Shown: piece by piece, positions 8,093-15,609 of the stretch
Position numbering within the stretch: position 1 is the first letter of the stretch
Layout of the letters: each line of letters begins with the position of its first letter
From: Frigoriglobus tundricola
GTDB taxonomy: Bacteria > Planctomycetota > Planctomycetia > Gemmatales > Gemmataceae
NCBI RefSeq assembly: GCF_013128195.2
Contig: NZ_CP053452.2
Coordinates: forward strand, 5,146,001-5,210,000
Reading direction: 5' to 3'
Length of the DNA: 64,000 nucleotides
The notes under the pieces: generated by a model
Told to the model about the DNA's origin: nothing
Database searches by the model: none
The model's input: the letters and a program-made list of their open reading frames with translations, nothing else
Position numbers and translations under genes: made by a program

Positions 8093-9863
8093 ACGAAATG
8101 TCGCCGGCGGTGGTGCGGGCCACCTCGTCGATCGTGGTCGTGGCGTTCATGACCTTGCGCCAGCCGTCCTGGCGGAGGGTGATCATGCCGTTCTTCATCG
8201 CCTCGTGGCGGATGATGCCGGAGTTCACCCGCTGGACGATCAGCTCCTTGATCACGTCGGTGTTGACGAGCAGCTCGTGGATGCCGGTCCGGCCGCGGTA
8301 CCCGCCCTGGCGGCAGGCGCGGCACCCCATCCCCTTCCACAGCTTCACCTCGCCCTTCTCGGCGGCGCTCATCATCTCGACCATGCCCTGCTGGACGGCG
8401 ATGTCGGGCGCCGGCTTCAGCGCCTTCGGGCGGAGCGGGAAGTCGAGGGGCAGCTCGTCGGGGTCGGGGACGTAGGTCTGCTTGCAGTCCGGGCAGATGG
8501 TGCGCACCAGCCGCTGGGCCATCACCCCTTCCACGGTGCTGGACACGAGGAACGGCTCGACGCCCATGTCGATCATGCGGGTGAACGCGCTCGGGGCGTC
8601 GTTGGTGTGCAGGGTGCTGAACACCATGTGCCCGGTGAGCGACGCCTGGATCGCCATTTCGGCCGTCTCGACGTCGCGGATCTCGCCGACCAGGAGGACG
8701 TCCGGGTCGTGCCGCAGGATCGAGCGGAGCGCGCTGGCGAAGGTGAGGCCGATCTTGCTGTGGGTCTGGATCTGGCAGATGCCGGCCTGGTTGTACTCGA
8801 CCGGGTCCTCGACGGTGATGATCTTGGTGGTCTCGTCCTTGATCTCGTTGAGCGCGGAGTACAGCGTGGTGGACTTGCCCGAGCCGGTGGGGCCGGTGAC
8901 GAGGACGATGCCGTGCGGGCGGTCGATGAGCTGCTTGAACGTGTTGTAGATGTCCGGCAGCATCCCGCAGTTCTTGAGGTTGAACTGCATGCGGCCCTTG
9001 TCGAGGAGCCGCATGACGATCCCCTCGCCGTGGATCATCGGGATGATCGACACGCGAACGTCGATCTCGCGGCCCTGGACGCGCATCTTGATGCGCCCGT
9101 CCTGGGGCAGCCGCTTCTCGGCGATGTTGAGCCGGGCCATGATCTTGAGGCGGCTGACGATCGCCATCGCGAACCGGTTGATCTCCGCGGGCAGGTTCTG
9201 GTTCTGCAACAGCCCGTCGATCCGGTACCGGATGCGGATGCCCTGCTCCTCGTTCTCGACGTGGATGTCGCTGGCCCGCTCGTTGGCCGCCTCCACGAGG
9301 ATCTGGTTCACGAGCCGGACGACGGACGCCTCCTGGGCGGCCTTCGCCATCTCGCTGTCGTCGGTCTCCAGCGCCTCCAGGAACTCGATGTCGTCGTCGC
9401 CGCCGGCGGCCTCCTGGGCGAGCGCCGCGACGGTGTCGCCGCCGACCCCGAAGTACTGCTTGATGAGCCGGCTGATCTCGCGGGGCGGGGCCAGGACCGG
9501 CATGACGTGCAGGCCGGTGAGCGTCTGGAGCTCGTCCAGCGCGTAGGCGTCGAACGGGTCGCCGGTGGCGACGACGAGCGTGCCGTTGTGCCGGGCGATC
9601 GGCATCAGGTTCTTGCGGTGGACGAGCTTCTGCGGCATCGCCGCCAGCACGTCCCGCTCGACGGTGGCGTGCGACAGGTCGACCAGTTCCAGCCCGAACT
9701 CCTGGGCCAGCACCGGCAGGAGGACCTCTTCTTTGATGAACCCCTTGTCGATCAGCACCTGGTGCGGCGGGAAGCCGGGGGCGGCCTTGAGGGCGTCGTT
9801 GGCGCGAGAGCGGTCGGCGTCGGCGAGGAGCCCGCGGGCAATGAGCGTCTGGATCAGTTGCAT
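8091..9863 (-). CDS. gspE: Type II secretion ATPase GspE
   Basis: Cytoplasmic hexameric ATPase powering pseudopilus assembly, 590 residues. An N-terminal MshEN-type domain (about 1-150) precedes the ATPase domain with Walker A GPTGSGKST (around residue 320), the Asp box, Walker B (DPDVLLVGEIRD) and the His box (STLHTNDAP). The zinc tetracysteine motif of GspE is intact: CPDC at about 490 and CRAC at about 545. It is the first gene of the minus-strand secretion operon. The operon order E-F-G-H-I-J-K-L-M matches the type II secretion system. Confidence 0.95.
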   Translation of the reverse strand: MQLIQTLIARGLLADADRSRANDALKAAPGFPPHQVLIDKGFIKEEVLLPVLAQEFGLELVDLSHATVERDVLAAMPQKLVHRKNLMPIARHNGTLVVATGDPFDAYALDELQTLTGLHVMPVLAPPREISRLIKQYFGVGGDTVAALAQEAAGGDDDIEFLEALETDDSEMAKAAQEASVVRLVNQILVEAANERASDIHVENEEQGIRIRYRIDGLLQNQNLPAEINRFAMAIVSRLKIMARLNIAEKRLPQDGRIKMRVQGREIDVRVSIIPMIHGEGIVMRLLDKGRMQFNLKNCGMLPDIYNTFKQLIDRPHGIVLVTGPTGSGKSTTLYSALNEIKDETTKIITVEDPVEYNQAGICQIQTHSKIGLTFASALRSILRHDPDVLLVGEIRDVETAEMAIQASLTGHMVFSTLHTNDAPSAFTRMIDMGVEPFLVSSTVEGVMAQRLVRTICPDCKQTYVPDPDELPLDFPLRPKALKPAPDIAVQQGMVEMMSAAEKGEVKLWKGMGCRACRQGGYRGRTGIHELLVNTDVIKELIVQRVNSGIIRHEAMKNGMITLRQDGWRKVMNATTTIDEVARTTAGDIS

Positions 9864-9904
9864 GACGGTCCCGTGGGTCCCGGAACGCTCTTGGCAGGGG
9901 AGTT

Positions 9905-9910
9905 AGTATA
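9905..9910 (-). promoter_or_regulatory. Possible -10 box (TATACT) upstream of the gsp operon
   Basis: TATACT on the minus strand, 42 bases before gspE. No clear -35 at standard spacing. It lies in the 255-base gap between gspE and the Uma2 relic, the only place where an operon promoter could sit without overlapping a gene. Confidence 0.3.
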
Positions 9911-10118
9911 CCGCGAGTCACGTCGAGCGCGTTCGAGCCTATCCGATTTTAGCCGAGAGAATATGAGAACCTGCTGAAACCGGGCAAACTGTGCGGGCCG
10001 GCCGCCGGTACATCTGGGCGGCGCGGATTGCGGCGGAACAGCCCGGCGGGTATGATTCGGCCCGAAATGGGAAGCGAGTGGACCCGTCGCGACGGTAATT
10101 TTCGGACCGGGAGGCGCA

Positions 10119-10618
10119 ATGCCGACGATCGGCACGGCTCGTTACGGTGCGGTGTCCATTCCGTCTGGTATCGCTGACCTCGCCGCGTTTCGGCGGTGGG
10201 TTCATTCCGCGGACCTGCCGGAGAAACTGCCGATCCATTTCCCGCGCGGGGGCGTTTGGGTCGATTGTGAGCGGGCCGATCGCATTCGCTTTTCCAATGG
10301 CGGCAACCCGAACGCCCAGGCCACGGAGGTGATCGGAACTCCGGACATCGTCATCGAAATTGTCAGCGACGCGTCGGAGGAAAGGACACGGATTGGTTGA
10401 TGTCTGCGTACGCGACGGCCGGCGTTCCCGAATACTGGCTGCTCGACGCGTGGGGTGCGGGGCCCCGGTTCGACATTTTCAAGCGCGGGAAGAAGGAATA
10501 TACCGCCGTGCGCAAATCCGCCGGGTGGTCGAAGTCGGCTGCGCTCGGTAAGGCGTTCCGGCTGACTCAAGTCGAGGACGAAGAGGGCGAGTCGGATTTC
10601 ACACTCGAAATCCGCTGA
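10119..10618 (+). pseudogene. Broken Uma2-family (DUF820) nuclease-like gene
   Basis: Uma2 proteins are PD-(D/E)xK nuclease-fold proteins that are heavily expanded in planctomycetes and cyanobacteria. The N-terminal piece (MPTIGTARYG to EIVSDASEE) and the C-terminal piece (MSAYATAGVPEYWLLDAWG onward) both match the family but lie in different frames. One missing A in the AAA run near 10379-10383 would restore EEKDTDWLMSAYA. In addition, the middle of the family (after GGVWVDC, roughly 50-70 residues) is absent, joined directly to RFSNGGNPNAQATEV. The 3' end overlaps queG on the other strand by 52 bases. With both a deletion and a frameshift, it is a relic. Confidence 0.8.
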
Positions 10619-11880
10619 CGAATTCGTTCAATCGCCCACCGCGCCGCCTCGCGGATCAGGCCGTCTGCGTCGGCGAGCGCGCGTTCCAGCGCCGGCAGCG
10701 CGCGCTCGTCGCCCACGTTACCGAGGACAATGGCCGCGTTGCGCAAGAGCCCCGGCCGCCGGTTGCGCCACAGCGACGTTTTCTTGAACCGCTCCCGGAA
10801 CGCGGTCGCGTCCAGACCGAGCAGTTCGACCGGGTCCAACCGGGCCATCTCGGGGTCATACGGGAAGCCGCCCGCGCCCGCAGTTCCCTCCCCACCCCCG
10901 GTGCGTTTCCGGTTCCACGGGCACACGTCCTGGCACACGTCGCAGCCGTAGAGCCAGTTCCCCATCGGCCCGCGAAGCGCGACAGGAATTTCCGATCGGA
11001 GTTCCACGGTCAGGTAGCTGATGCACTTGGTCGCGTCGAGTACGAACGGCTCGGGGAACGCCCGCGTCGGGCACGCATCGAGACACGCGGTACAGGTTCC
11101 GCAGTGCGAGTTGAGAAACGGGTCGTCGGTGGCGAGTTCGAGATCGGTGAGCACCGCACCGAGGAAGAAGAAGCTCCCGCGGCGCGGGTGGATGAGCATG
11201 GTGTTCTTGCCGACCCACCCCAACCCCGCGCGGCGCGCGAAGTCGCGTTCGAGCAGCGGCGCGGTGTCGGCCACGGCCTCCGTGTGGCACCCGGGCGCTT
11301 CGGCTTCGAGCCAAGCGGCGAGCGCGTTCAGGCGGTCCCAGATGTACCGGTGGTAATCCGGACCGGCGGCGTAGGCGGCGACGCGACCGGAGGAAGCAGA
11401 AGCCCCCACCCCCCAACCCCCTCCCTTCAGGGAGGGGGTGAACGCGTGCAATGCCTCCTCCGACTCTCTGGCGGTATCGGGGCTCCGAAGGTCTGGCTCC
11501 CCTCCCTTCAGGGAGGGGTTGGGGGTGGGTTCTTCGGGAGCCGGGGGGGGCGGTTGTCCGCGCTCGCCGTACTCCATCCCCACCATGAGTACGCTGCGGA
11601 CCGTTCCCAGAATGCTGTCGGGGTGGCGGCGCGCGTCGCCCTGGGTGTGGAGGTAGGACATCTCGCCGGCGAAGCCCCGGGCCAGCCAGTCGCGAAAGCG
11701 CGGAAAGCCGTCCGCCGCGGTCGCGGGGGCGATGCCCGATAGGGCGAAGCCCAGTTCGCGGGCCTTCTCTTTGAGACGACCCGGAAGGGCCGCGTTCGGG
11801 CCCTGGTGGGTGTTTGACGCGTTCTCCACGTCATCATCATGACAGGGACGCACCGGGCGGGGCAGTCCAAAACGCCGCAC
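10567..11880 (-). CDS. queG: Epoxyqueuosine reductase QueG, with in-frame palindromic insert
   Basis: Cobalamin and iron-sulfur enzyme that makes the last step of queuosine synthesis in tRNA (epoxyqueuosine to queuosine). Two [4Fe-4S] motifs are intact: CGTCTACLDACP and CDVCQDVCP. The active-site region DTAPLLERDFARRAGLGWVGKN and a C-terminal HEAT-like segment are also seen. Residues about 117-159 are foreign to the family and are encoded by a family A repeat. The chosen start is a GTG 5 bases beyond the end of the upstream AAA gene; a second in-frame GTG at 11829 is equally likely because the first 17 residues look unconserved. The last residues run antisense into the Uma2 relic. Confidence 0.9.
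   Translation of the reverse strand: MRRFGLPRPVRPCHDDDVENASNTHQGPNAALPGRLKEKARELGFALSGIAPATAADGFPRFRDWLARGFAGEMSYLHTQGDARRHPDSILGTVRSVLMVGMEYGERGQPPPPAPEEPTPNPSLKGGEPDLRSPDTARESEEALHAFTPSLKGGGWGVGASASSGRVAAYAAGPDYHRYIWDRLNALAAWLEAEAPGCHTEAVADTAPLLERDFARRAGLGWVGKNTMLIHPRRGSFFFLGAVLTDLELATDDPFLNSHCGTCTACLDACPTRAFPEPFVLDATKCISYLTVELRSEIPVALRGPMGNWLYGCDVCQDVCPWNRKRTGGGEGTAGAGGFPYDPEMARLDPVELLGLDATAFRERFKKTSLWRNRRPGLLRNAAIVLGNVGDERALPALERALADADGLIREAARWAIERIRQRISSVKSDSPSSSST
11404..11531 (-). repeat. Palindromic element family A, copy in queG
   Basis: About 128 bases with inverted ends, each itself a hairpin around CCCTCCCTTCAGGGAGGG, with outer tails ACCCACCCCCAACC. The core between the two hairpins (reading AGACCTTCGGAG and GTCGGAGGAGGC on the minus strand) is shared with the copies in smc (24671-24800) and in the kinase gene (13902-14073). 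It is read through as EPTPNPSLKGGEPDLRSPD and following residues without a stop. Confidence 0.85.
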
Positions 11881-11884
11881 GCGG

Positions 11885-13531
11885 CTATTCCATCCGCACT
11901 TTGGCGCCGAAGTCCTTCTTGGTGGCGCTGATGAAGTAGGTGGCGCAGGCGGCGTCGATCAGGTCCGGGCTGAAGTTCACCCGCTCCATGTTGTACTTGG
12001 CGATGGACATCATCTGGTCGAGGATGTCGCGCGGCTGGCACATGCGGAACGGACGGTTGTGCTGGCGGTACCACTTGCGGATCAGGTAGTCGACCCCGCG
12101 CTCGTCGAACTCCACCCGCTTGCCCTTGCACACCAGCTCCCAGATCCGCCGGTACTGGCCCTCGTCGGGGTCGCGGATCTCGATCTTGAACTTGATGCGC
12201 CGCAGGAACGCCTCGTCGGCGAGCTGGTTCGGGTCCAGGTTGGTGCTGAAGATCAGGAGCTGGTCGAACGGGACCTCGATCTTGGTCCCGTTCACGGTGT
12301 TCAGGTAGTCGTACTTCTTCTCCAGCGGCACGATCCACCGGTTCAGGAGGTCCATCGGCCGCACCTGCTGGCGGCCGAAGTCGTCGATCATGAAGATGCC
12401 GCCGTTCGCCTTCATCTGGAGCGGCGCCTCGTAGAACTTGCCGACCGTGTTGTACTTGAGGTCCAGCATCGGCAGCGTCAGCTCGCCGCCGACCACGATG
12501 GTCGGGCGCTTGATCTTGATGAACCGCTGGTCGAACTGCGCGCCGCGCTTGAGCACCGTCTCGGCGGCCGGCTGGTCGTCCTCGTCGTGGACCGCGGTGT
12601 GCTGGATCGGGTCGTACACTTTGATGATCTGGCCGTTGGCCTCGATCGCGTGGGGGACGTAGATCGAGTCGCCCATGAGGCGGGTGATGCGCTCGGCGAC
12701 GCTCGTCTTCCCGTTGCCGGGGTAGCCGAAGAAGAAGATCGACTGCGCCGAGTTGATCGCCGGGCCGATCTCGTTGAACGCGTCGTCGGTGATGATCAGG
12801 TCCTCGAACGCCTTGCGGATGCTCCGCCGGGTGACGACGAGCCGCTTGATGGTCTGGGCCATCACCGATTCGACGTAATCGGCGAACGGCACCGGGGTCG
12901 GGCCGACGTAGCTGGTCTTGTCGAGCGCGTCGCGGAGCGCGTCCTCGCCCTTGGGCGGCTTGATCGCGTACACGAAGCTGGCGTCGCCGCTGCTGCCCCG
13001 CTGGGCCACGATGTCGATCAGCGACTGCTTCCGCATCGCCTGGAACACCGGGCCGACGACCATGAACGGAACGGCCATCGCGTTCGCGAGTTCGCCGCCG
13101 GTGACGTGCCCGCGGTTGTAAATGGTGCGCAGGGCCAGTTCGAAGAGGAACGGGAGGTCCAGGCCCAGGTCCTCCCACCGCATGGGCACGCGCGGGAGGT
13201 ACGCGTTGTTGGTGGCCGGCATGCCCTCCTCGTCCGTGGGCGGGGCGTCCCCGAGGAGCGTCACGTCCTCGGTCAGGTTGCCGGCCCGCTCGGCGTCCGC
13301 GAGCAGGGCCTCGTAGTGGAGCTTGTGTAGTTTGAGGTGAGCAACGGCCTCCTGATCGCCCTTCGCCTCGGCCTGTGCGAGGCAGTCGAGCATGGCCGGG
13401 GCGACGGTGTACTTCACCCCGTCGATGTACATGTGGTGCAGGTACTCGCCCGGCCGGACGTAACAGTCCGGGGTGTGGTCCGGGATGGCGATCATCTGCT
13501 GGTAGAACTCGTTGGCAATGATGAACCGCAT
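11885..13531 (-). CDS. AAA-type ATPase, conserved planctomycete protein
   Basis: Predicted cytoplasmic ATPase of unknown role. From the chosen start it has 548 residues. It has Walker A FFFGYPGNGKTS, Walker B GGIFMIDDFGR, a sensor-like segment LLIFSTNLDP and an arginine-finger-like LRRIKFKIEIRDPDE. The N-terminal 250 residues match no domain I can name with confidence. The start at 13529-13531 (MRFIIANEFYQQM) is preceded by AGGGG at good spacing; an ATG 20 codons upstream (13591) lacks a ribosome-binding site. It ends 4 bases before queG. Function not assigned. Confidence 0.8.
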   Translation of the reverse strand: MRFIIANEFYQQMIAIPDHTPDCYVRPGEYLHHMYIDGVKYTVAPAMLDCLAQAEAKGDQEAVAHLKLHKLHYEALLADAERAGNLTEDVTLLGDAPPTDEEGMPATNNAYLPRVPMRWEDLGLDLPFLFELALRTIYNRGHVTGGELANAMAVPFMVVGPVFQAMRKQSLIDIVAQRGSSGDASFVYAIKPPKGEDALRDALDKTSYVGPTPVPFADYVESVMAQTIKRLVVTRRSIRKAFEDLIITDDAFNEIGPAINSAQSIFFFGYPGNGKTSVAERITRLMGDSIYVPHAIEANGQIIKVYDPIQHTAVHDEDDQPAAETVLKRGAQFDQRFIKIKRPTIVVGGELTLPMLDLKYNTVGKFYEAPLQMKANGGIFMIDDFGRQQVRPMDLLNRWIVPLEKKYDYLNTVNGTKIEVPFDQLLIFSTNLDPNQLADEAFLRRIKFKIEIRDPDEGQYRRIWELVCKGKRVEFDERGVDYLIRKWYRQHNRPFRMCQPRDILDQMMSIAKYNMERVNFSPDLIDAACATYFISATKKDFGAKVRME

Positions 13532-13607
13532 GGCGCGCGAGTCCCCTGTCACACGTCCGAACCGATCCGAGAGGCTTTTCGCGCCAAGCATAGAACACGA
13601 CTGTCAC

Positions 13608-14312
13608 TTATGCGTTGGCGCCAAGTCTGCGGCGGAAGTTGATGACCTCAACCGGGCACGTAAGGGCTCGCGCGATCCGGGGAAAATGCGCGTCCACCCA
13701 GCCGTTCGCGGCGGCCGTGTCCCAGGGTGTGCCGTCCGGAACGTCGGTCGATTTGAGCAAAATGAGCCGCTCGGCGCGGAACACGAGCGCGGCGCGGGCC
13801 GCGACGGAATCGGTGGTCACGCTCCAGGAGTGCGGAAGGGCGCCGGGGCGGGACTCGTCCTCCCGGGCGAAGGCGAAGCAGTCGAGGACGCGGCACGAAG
13901 AACCCACCCCCAGCCCCTCCTCTCGCTCCCCGGCCCTGTCAGCGGAGCTTCTCGCGGGCCGCGGGAAGGGAGGGGAGCAAGACCTTCGGAGTCCCAATGC
14001 CTCGGGAGAGTCGGAGGAGGCGTCTCGCGCCGTCACCCCCTTCCCTTCAGGGAGGGGGGCCGGGGGGGGAGGTCCTCCCGCGACCCGCTCCAGGAACGCG
14101 GCGGTCACGCTCAACGCCCGTAGCGCGAGCCAGTGCGCGGCCTCCTCGCCCAGCCCGTGCGTGCGGTCCAGTTCGCGCACGGCGTCCGCGACCGGCCCGC
14201 CGCCGGGAACAAGGAGCACTTCGGCCGGGGCGAGCGATTCTACGAACGCGAGCAGTCCCGGCCCGAGCTTCGGGTGGTCGAAGAGGCTCCCGCCGACCTT
14301 CACGATGATCAT
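13608..14312 (-). CDS. Amino acid kinase family protein, MfnE-like, with in-frame palindromic insert
   Basis: Small kinase of the aspartate/uridylate kinase fold (MIIVKVGGSLFDHPKLG at the N-terminus, VLLVPGGGPVADAV, and RLILLKSTDVPDG near the end). Relatives phosphorylate the aminomethyl-furan precursor of methanofuran (MfnE). The next gene upstream resembles the following enzyme, which supports that role in H4MPT/methanofuran-linked C1 metabolism. The ATG overlaps the stop of that gene (ATGA), which fixes the start. Residues about 80-137 are encoded by a family A repeat. This is 57 residues of a 234-residue protein, inserted between a helix (AAFLERV) and CRVLDCFAFARE. Whether the enzyme still works is unknown. 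Confidence 0.75.
   Translation of the reverse strand: MIIVKVGGSLFDHPKLGPGLLAFVESLAPAEVLLVPGGGPVADAVRELDRTHGLGEEAAHWLALRALSVTAAFLERVAGGPPPPAPLPEGKGVTARDASSDSPEALGLRRSCSPPFPRPARSSADRAGEREEGLGVGSSCRVLDCFAFAREDESRPGALPHSWSVTTDSVAARAALVFRAERLILLKSTDVPDGTPWDTAAANGWVDAHFPRIARALTCPVEVINFRRRLGANA
13902..14073 (+). repeat. Palindromic element family A, copy in the MfnE-like gene (enlarged)
   Basis: Same ends and core as the other A copies (ACCCACCCCC at the left, GAGTCGGAGGAGGC near 14007-14020). The first hairpin loop carries about 48 extra bases between CCCCTCC and GGAAGGGAGGGG, making this copy about 172 bases. It lies in the opposite orientation relative to its host gene compared with the queG and smc copies, yet the frame stays open. 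Confidence 0.8.
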
Positions 14313-15493
14313 GGCCGCCTCTCCGCCGCCAGCACGGCGACCGCGTACGCCGGCGCGCACGCGGAGACTTCGGGGCCGAGTTCGTCGTTGAGGGAGATGT
14401 GGTGCGGTTCGTTGATCACGCGTTGGGCCAAAAATTCGCCCGCGCCGGAGACGATGTGAGCGACCCCTTCTTCAACGAGTTCCGCCCGAACCGCAGCCCC
14501 TTTACCGGTTAGCCCCCTCAAGAGGGGCATCAACCGCCGACTCAGCAGGTTGCTCAAACTCCACCGGGGCGGGTCTTCAGTTAGATGAAACGGTCGTGGA
14601 ACCGCCCAACGGCCTGGCGCCTCCAGAACCCGGAGATGGCCGTTCACCCGGCTCAGGCAGTCTTGCAATTGGACGATCTGGTTACTCAGGATACTGCTCG
14701 CAAACGCTTCAACGGCGTCCTCTGGCACCCCGTCCGCGTCTCCACAGAACATTCTTGCGAGCCGGGCGCGGGCGTATTTGCGCGTTGCGGGCCGACCGTC
14801 GGCCGTGTCGCGATCGTTCGGGTCTTCGGGAACCATTCCCAGCACCAGATACACGTCCAGCGTCGTGGCGAACAACTCCGCGGCCACGAACCAGGGTGCG
14901 ATCGCGCAAACCGGAGTCCGACGAACTCCGGTATAAGCGAGTTCGCCACTGAAGAGCCGGTCGTAGTCGGTCTTCCCAACGGCCACCGGCACGCCATCAA
15001 GAATTGGGATGATGTCGGTCGTCGTGGAACCGATGTCCACCAAGATCGCCCGGCCTTCCGGCGCATAGTGCCCCGCGAAGGTCGCCAGCGCGTGCCAGTT
15101 CGCCGCGGCCACTTTCATATGGTTCCGCTTCGCCTCCTCCGAGTTCAGGAACCGGCCGTCCGTGCTCCAGACGTGAATGGGCCGACCGCCGCTCGCGAAC
15201 CGCACGGCGGCGATGATCGCGTGGACGCCGTCGCGCTTCGTTTCAAAGCAGTCGCATAACTCGCCGGTCATGGTGACCGCGAGTTCGTCCGCGTCCGGAA
15301 ACTTGGCCACCAGTTCGGCGAGAGCGGCCGGGAGTTTGTCCGGTTGTTTCCAGAGCGGAAACGGCACCGAAACGGCCCTTGGGTGGGGGGAACCCCCCGT
15401 GGGTTCCCCCCTGCCGCCCCCTCCTGCTTTGTCCGCCGTGGCCGCCTTCAGGTTCGCCCCGCCGATGTCCAGTCCTAAAACGATTGATGCCAT
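14309..15493 (-). CDS. Hydantoinase/oxoprolinase-type protein of the H4MPT C1 pathway, MfnF-like
   Basis: Actin/Hsp70-fold ATP-using enzyme, 394 residues, resembling the family annotated as a probable H4MPT-linked C1 transfer pathway protein (methanofuran condensation enzyme, MfnF). It shows a phosphate-binding start SIVLGLDIGGANLKAA, a second phosphate motif ILVDIGSTTTDIIPI, and a long C-terminal domain. The ATG at 15491-15493 is chosen because the conserved LGLDIGG motif begins 5 residues later. Residues about 22-39 (GGGGRGEPTGGSPHPRA) come from a family B repeat. It is coupled by overlap to the MfnE-like kinase downstream. The specific reaction is inferred from the pairing. Confidence 0.8.
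   Translation of the reverse strand: MASIVLGLDIGGANLKAATADKAGGGGRGEPTGGSPHPRAVSVPFPLWKQPDKLPAALAELVAKFPDADELAVTMTGELCDCFETKRDGVHAIIAAVRFASGGRPIHVWSTDGRFLNSEEAKRNHMKVAAANWHALATFAGHYAPEGRAILVDIGSTTTDIIPILDGVPVAVGKTDYDRLFSGELAYTGVRRTPVCAIAPWFVAAELFATTLDVYLVLGMVPEDPNDRDTADGRPATRKYARARLARMFCGDADGVPEDAVEAFASSILSNQIVQLQDCLSRVNGHLRVLEAPGRWAVPRPFHLTEDPPRWSLSNLLSRRLMPLLRGLTGKGAAVRAELVEEGVAHIVSGAGEFLAQRVINEPHHISLNDELGPEVSACAPAYAVAVLAAERRP
15375..15428 (-). repeat. Palindromic element family B, copy in the MfnF-like gene
   Basis: About 54 bases centred on a near-perfect palindrome, GGGGGAACCCCCC / GGGTTCCCCCC, followed by a C-rich tail ending TCCTGCT. The same arrangement occurs in the S9 peptidase gene (54562-54619). 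It is read in frame in both genes. Confidence 0.75.
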
Positions 15494-15517
15494 GCGGCTC
15501 AGAATACCGTCGTCTGG

Positions 15518-15608
15518 TCGTAAAGTCGAAAGTCGTCGCGGCCCGAACACCGGACCGCGACAACCGCCGCTTTCCGACCTTATGACCTTCGACCTTACGA
15601 CTCTCGAA
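15518..15608. repeat. Palindromic spacer element, family D, copy 1
   Basis: The left arm has GTCGTAAAGTCGAAAGTCG and the right arm has its inverse with A/G exchanges (CGACCTTACGACTCTCGA). It fills the divergent spacer and ends 1-2 bases before the ATG of the Hsp70-like gene. Related copies are at 33573-33656 and 52725-52846, each also just upstream of a plus-strand start codon. Confidence 0.7.
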
Positions 15609-15609
15609 T

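Noticed and set aside
10567..11880. The extra 42 residues in QueG considered as a natural family domain.
   Set aside because: The DNA is a family A repeat with hairpin ends also present in smc and between genes.
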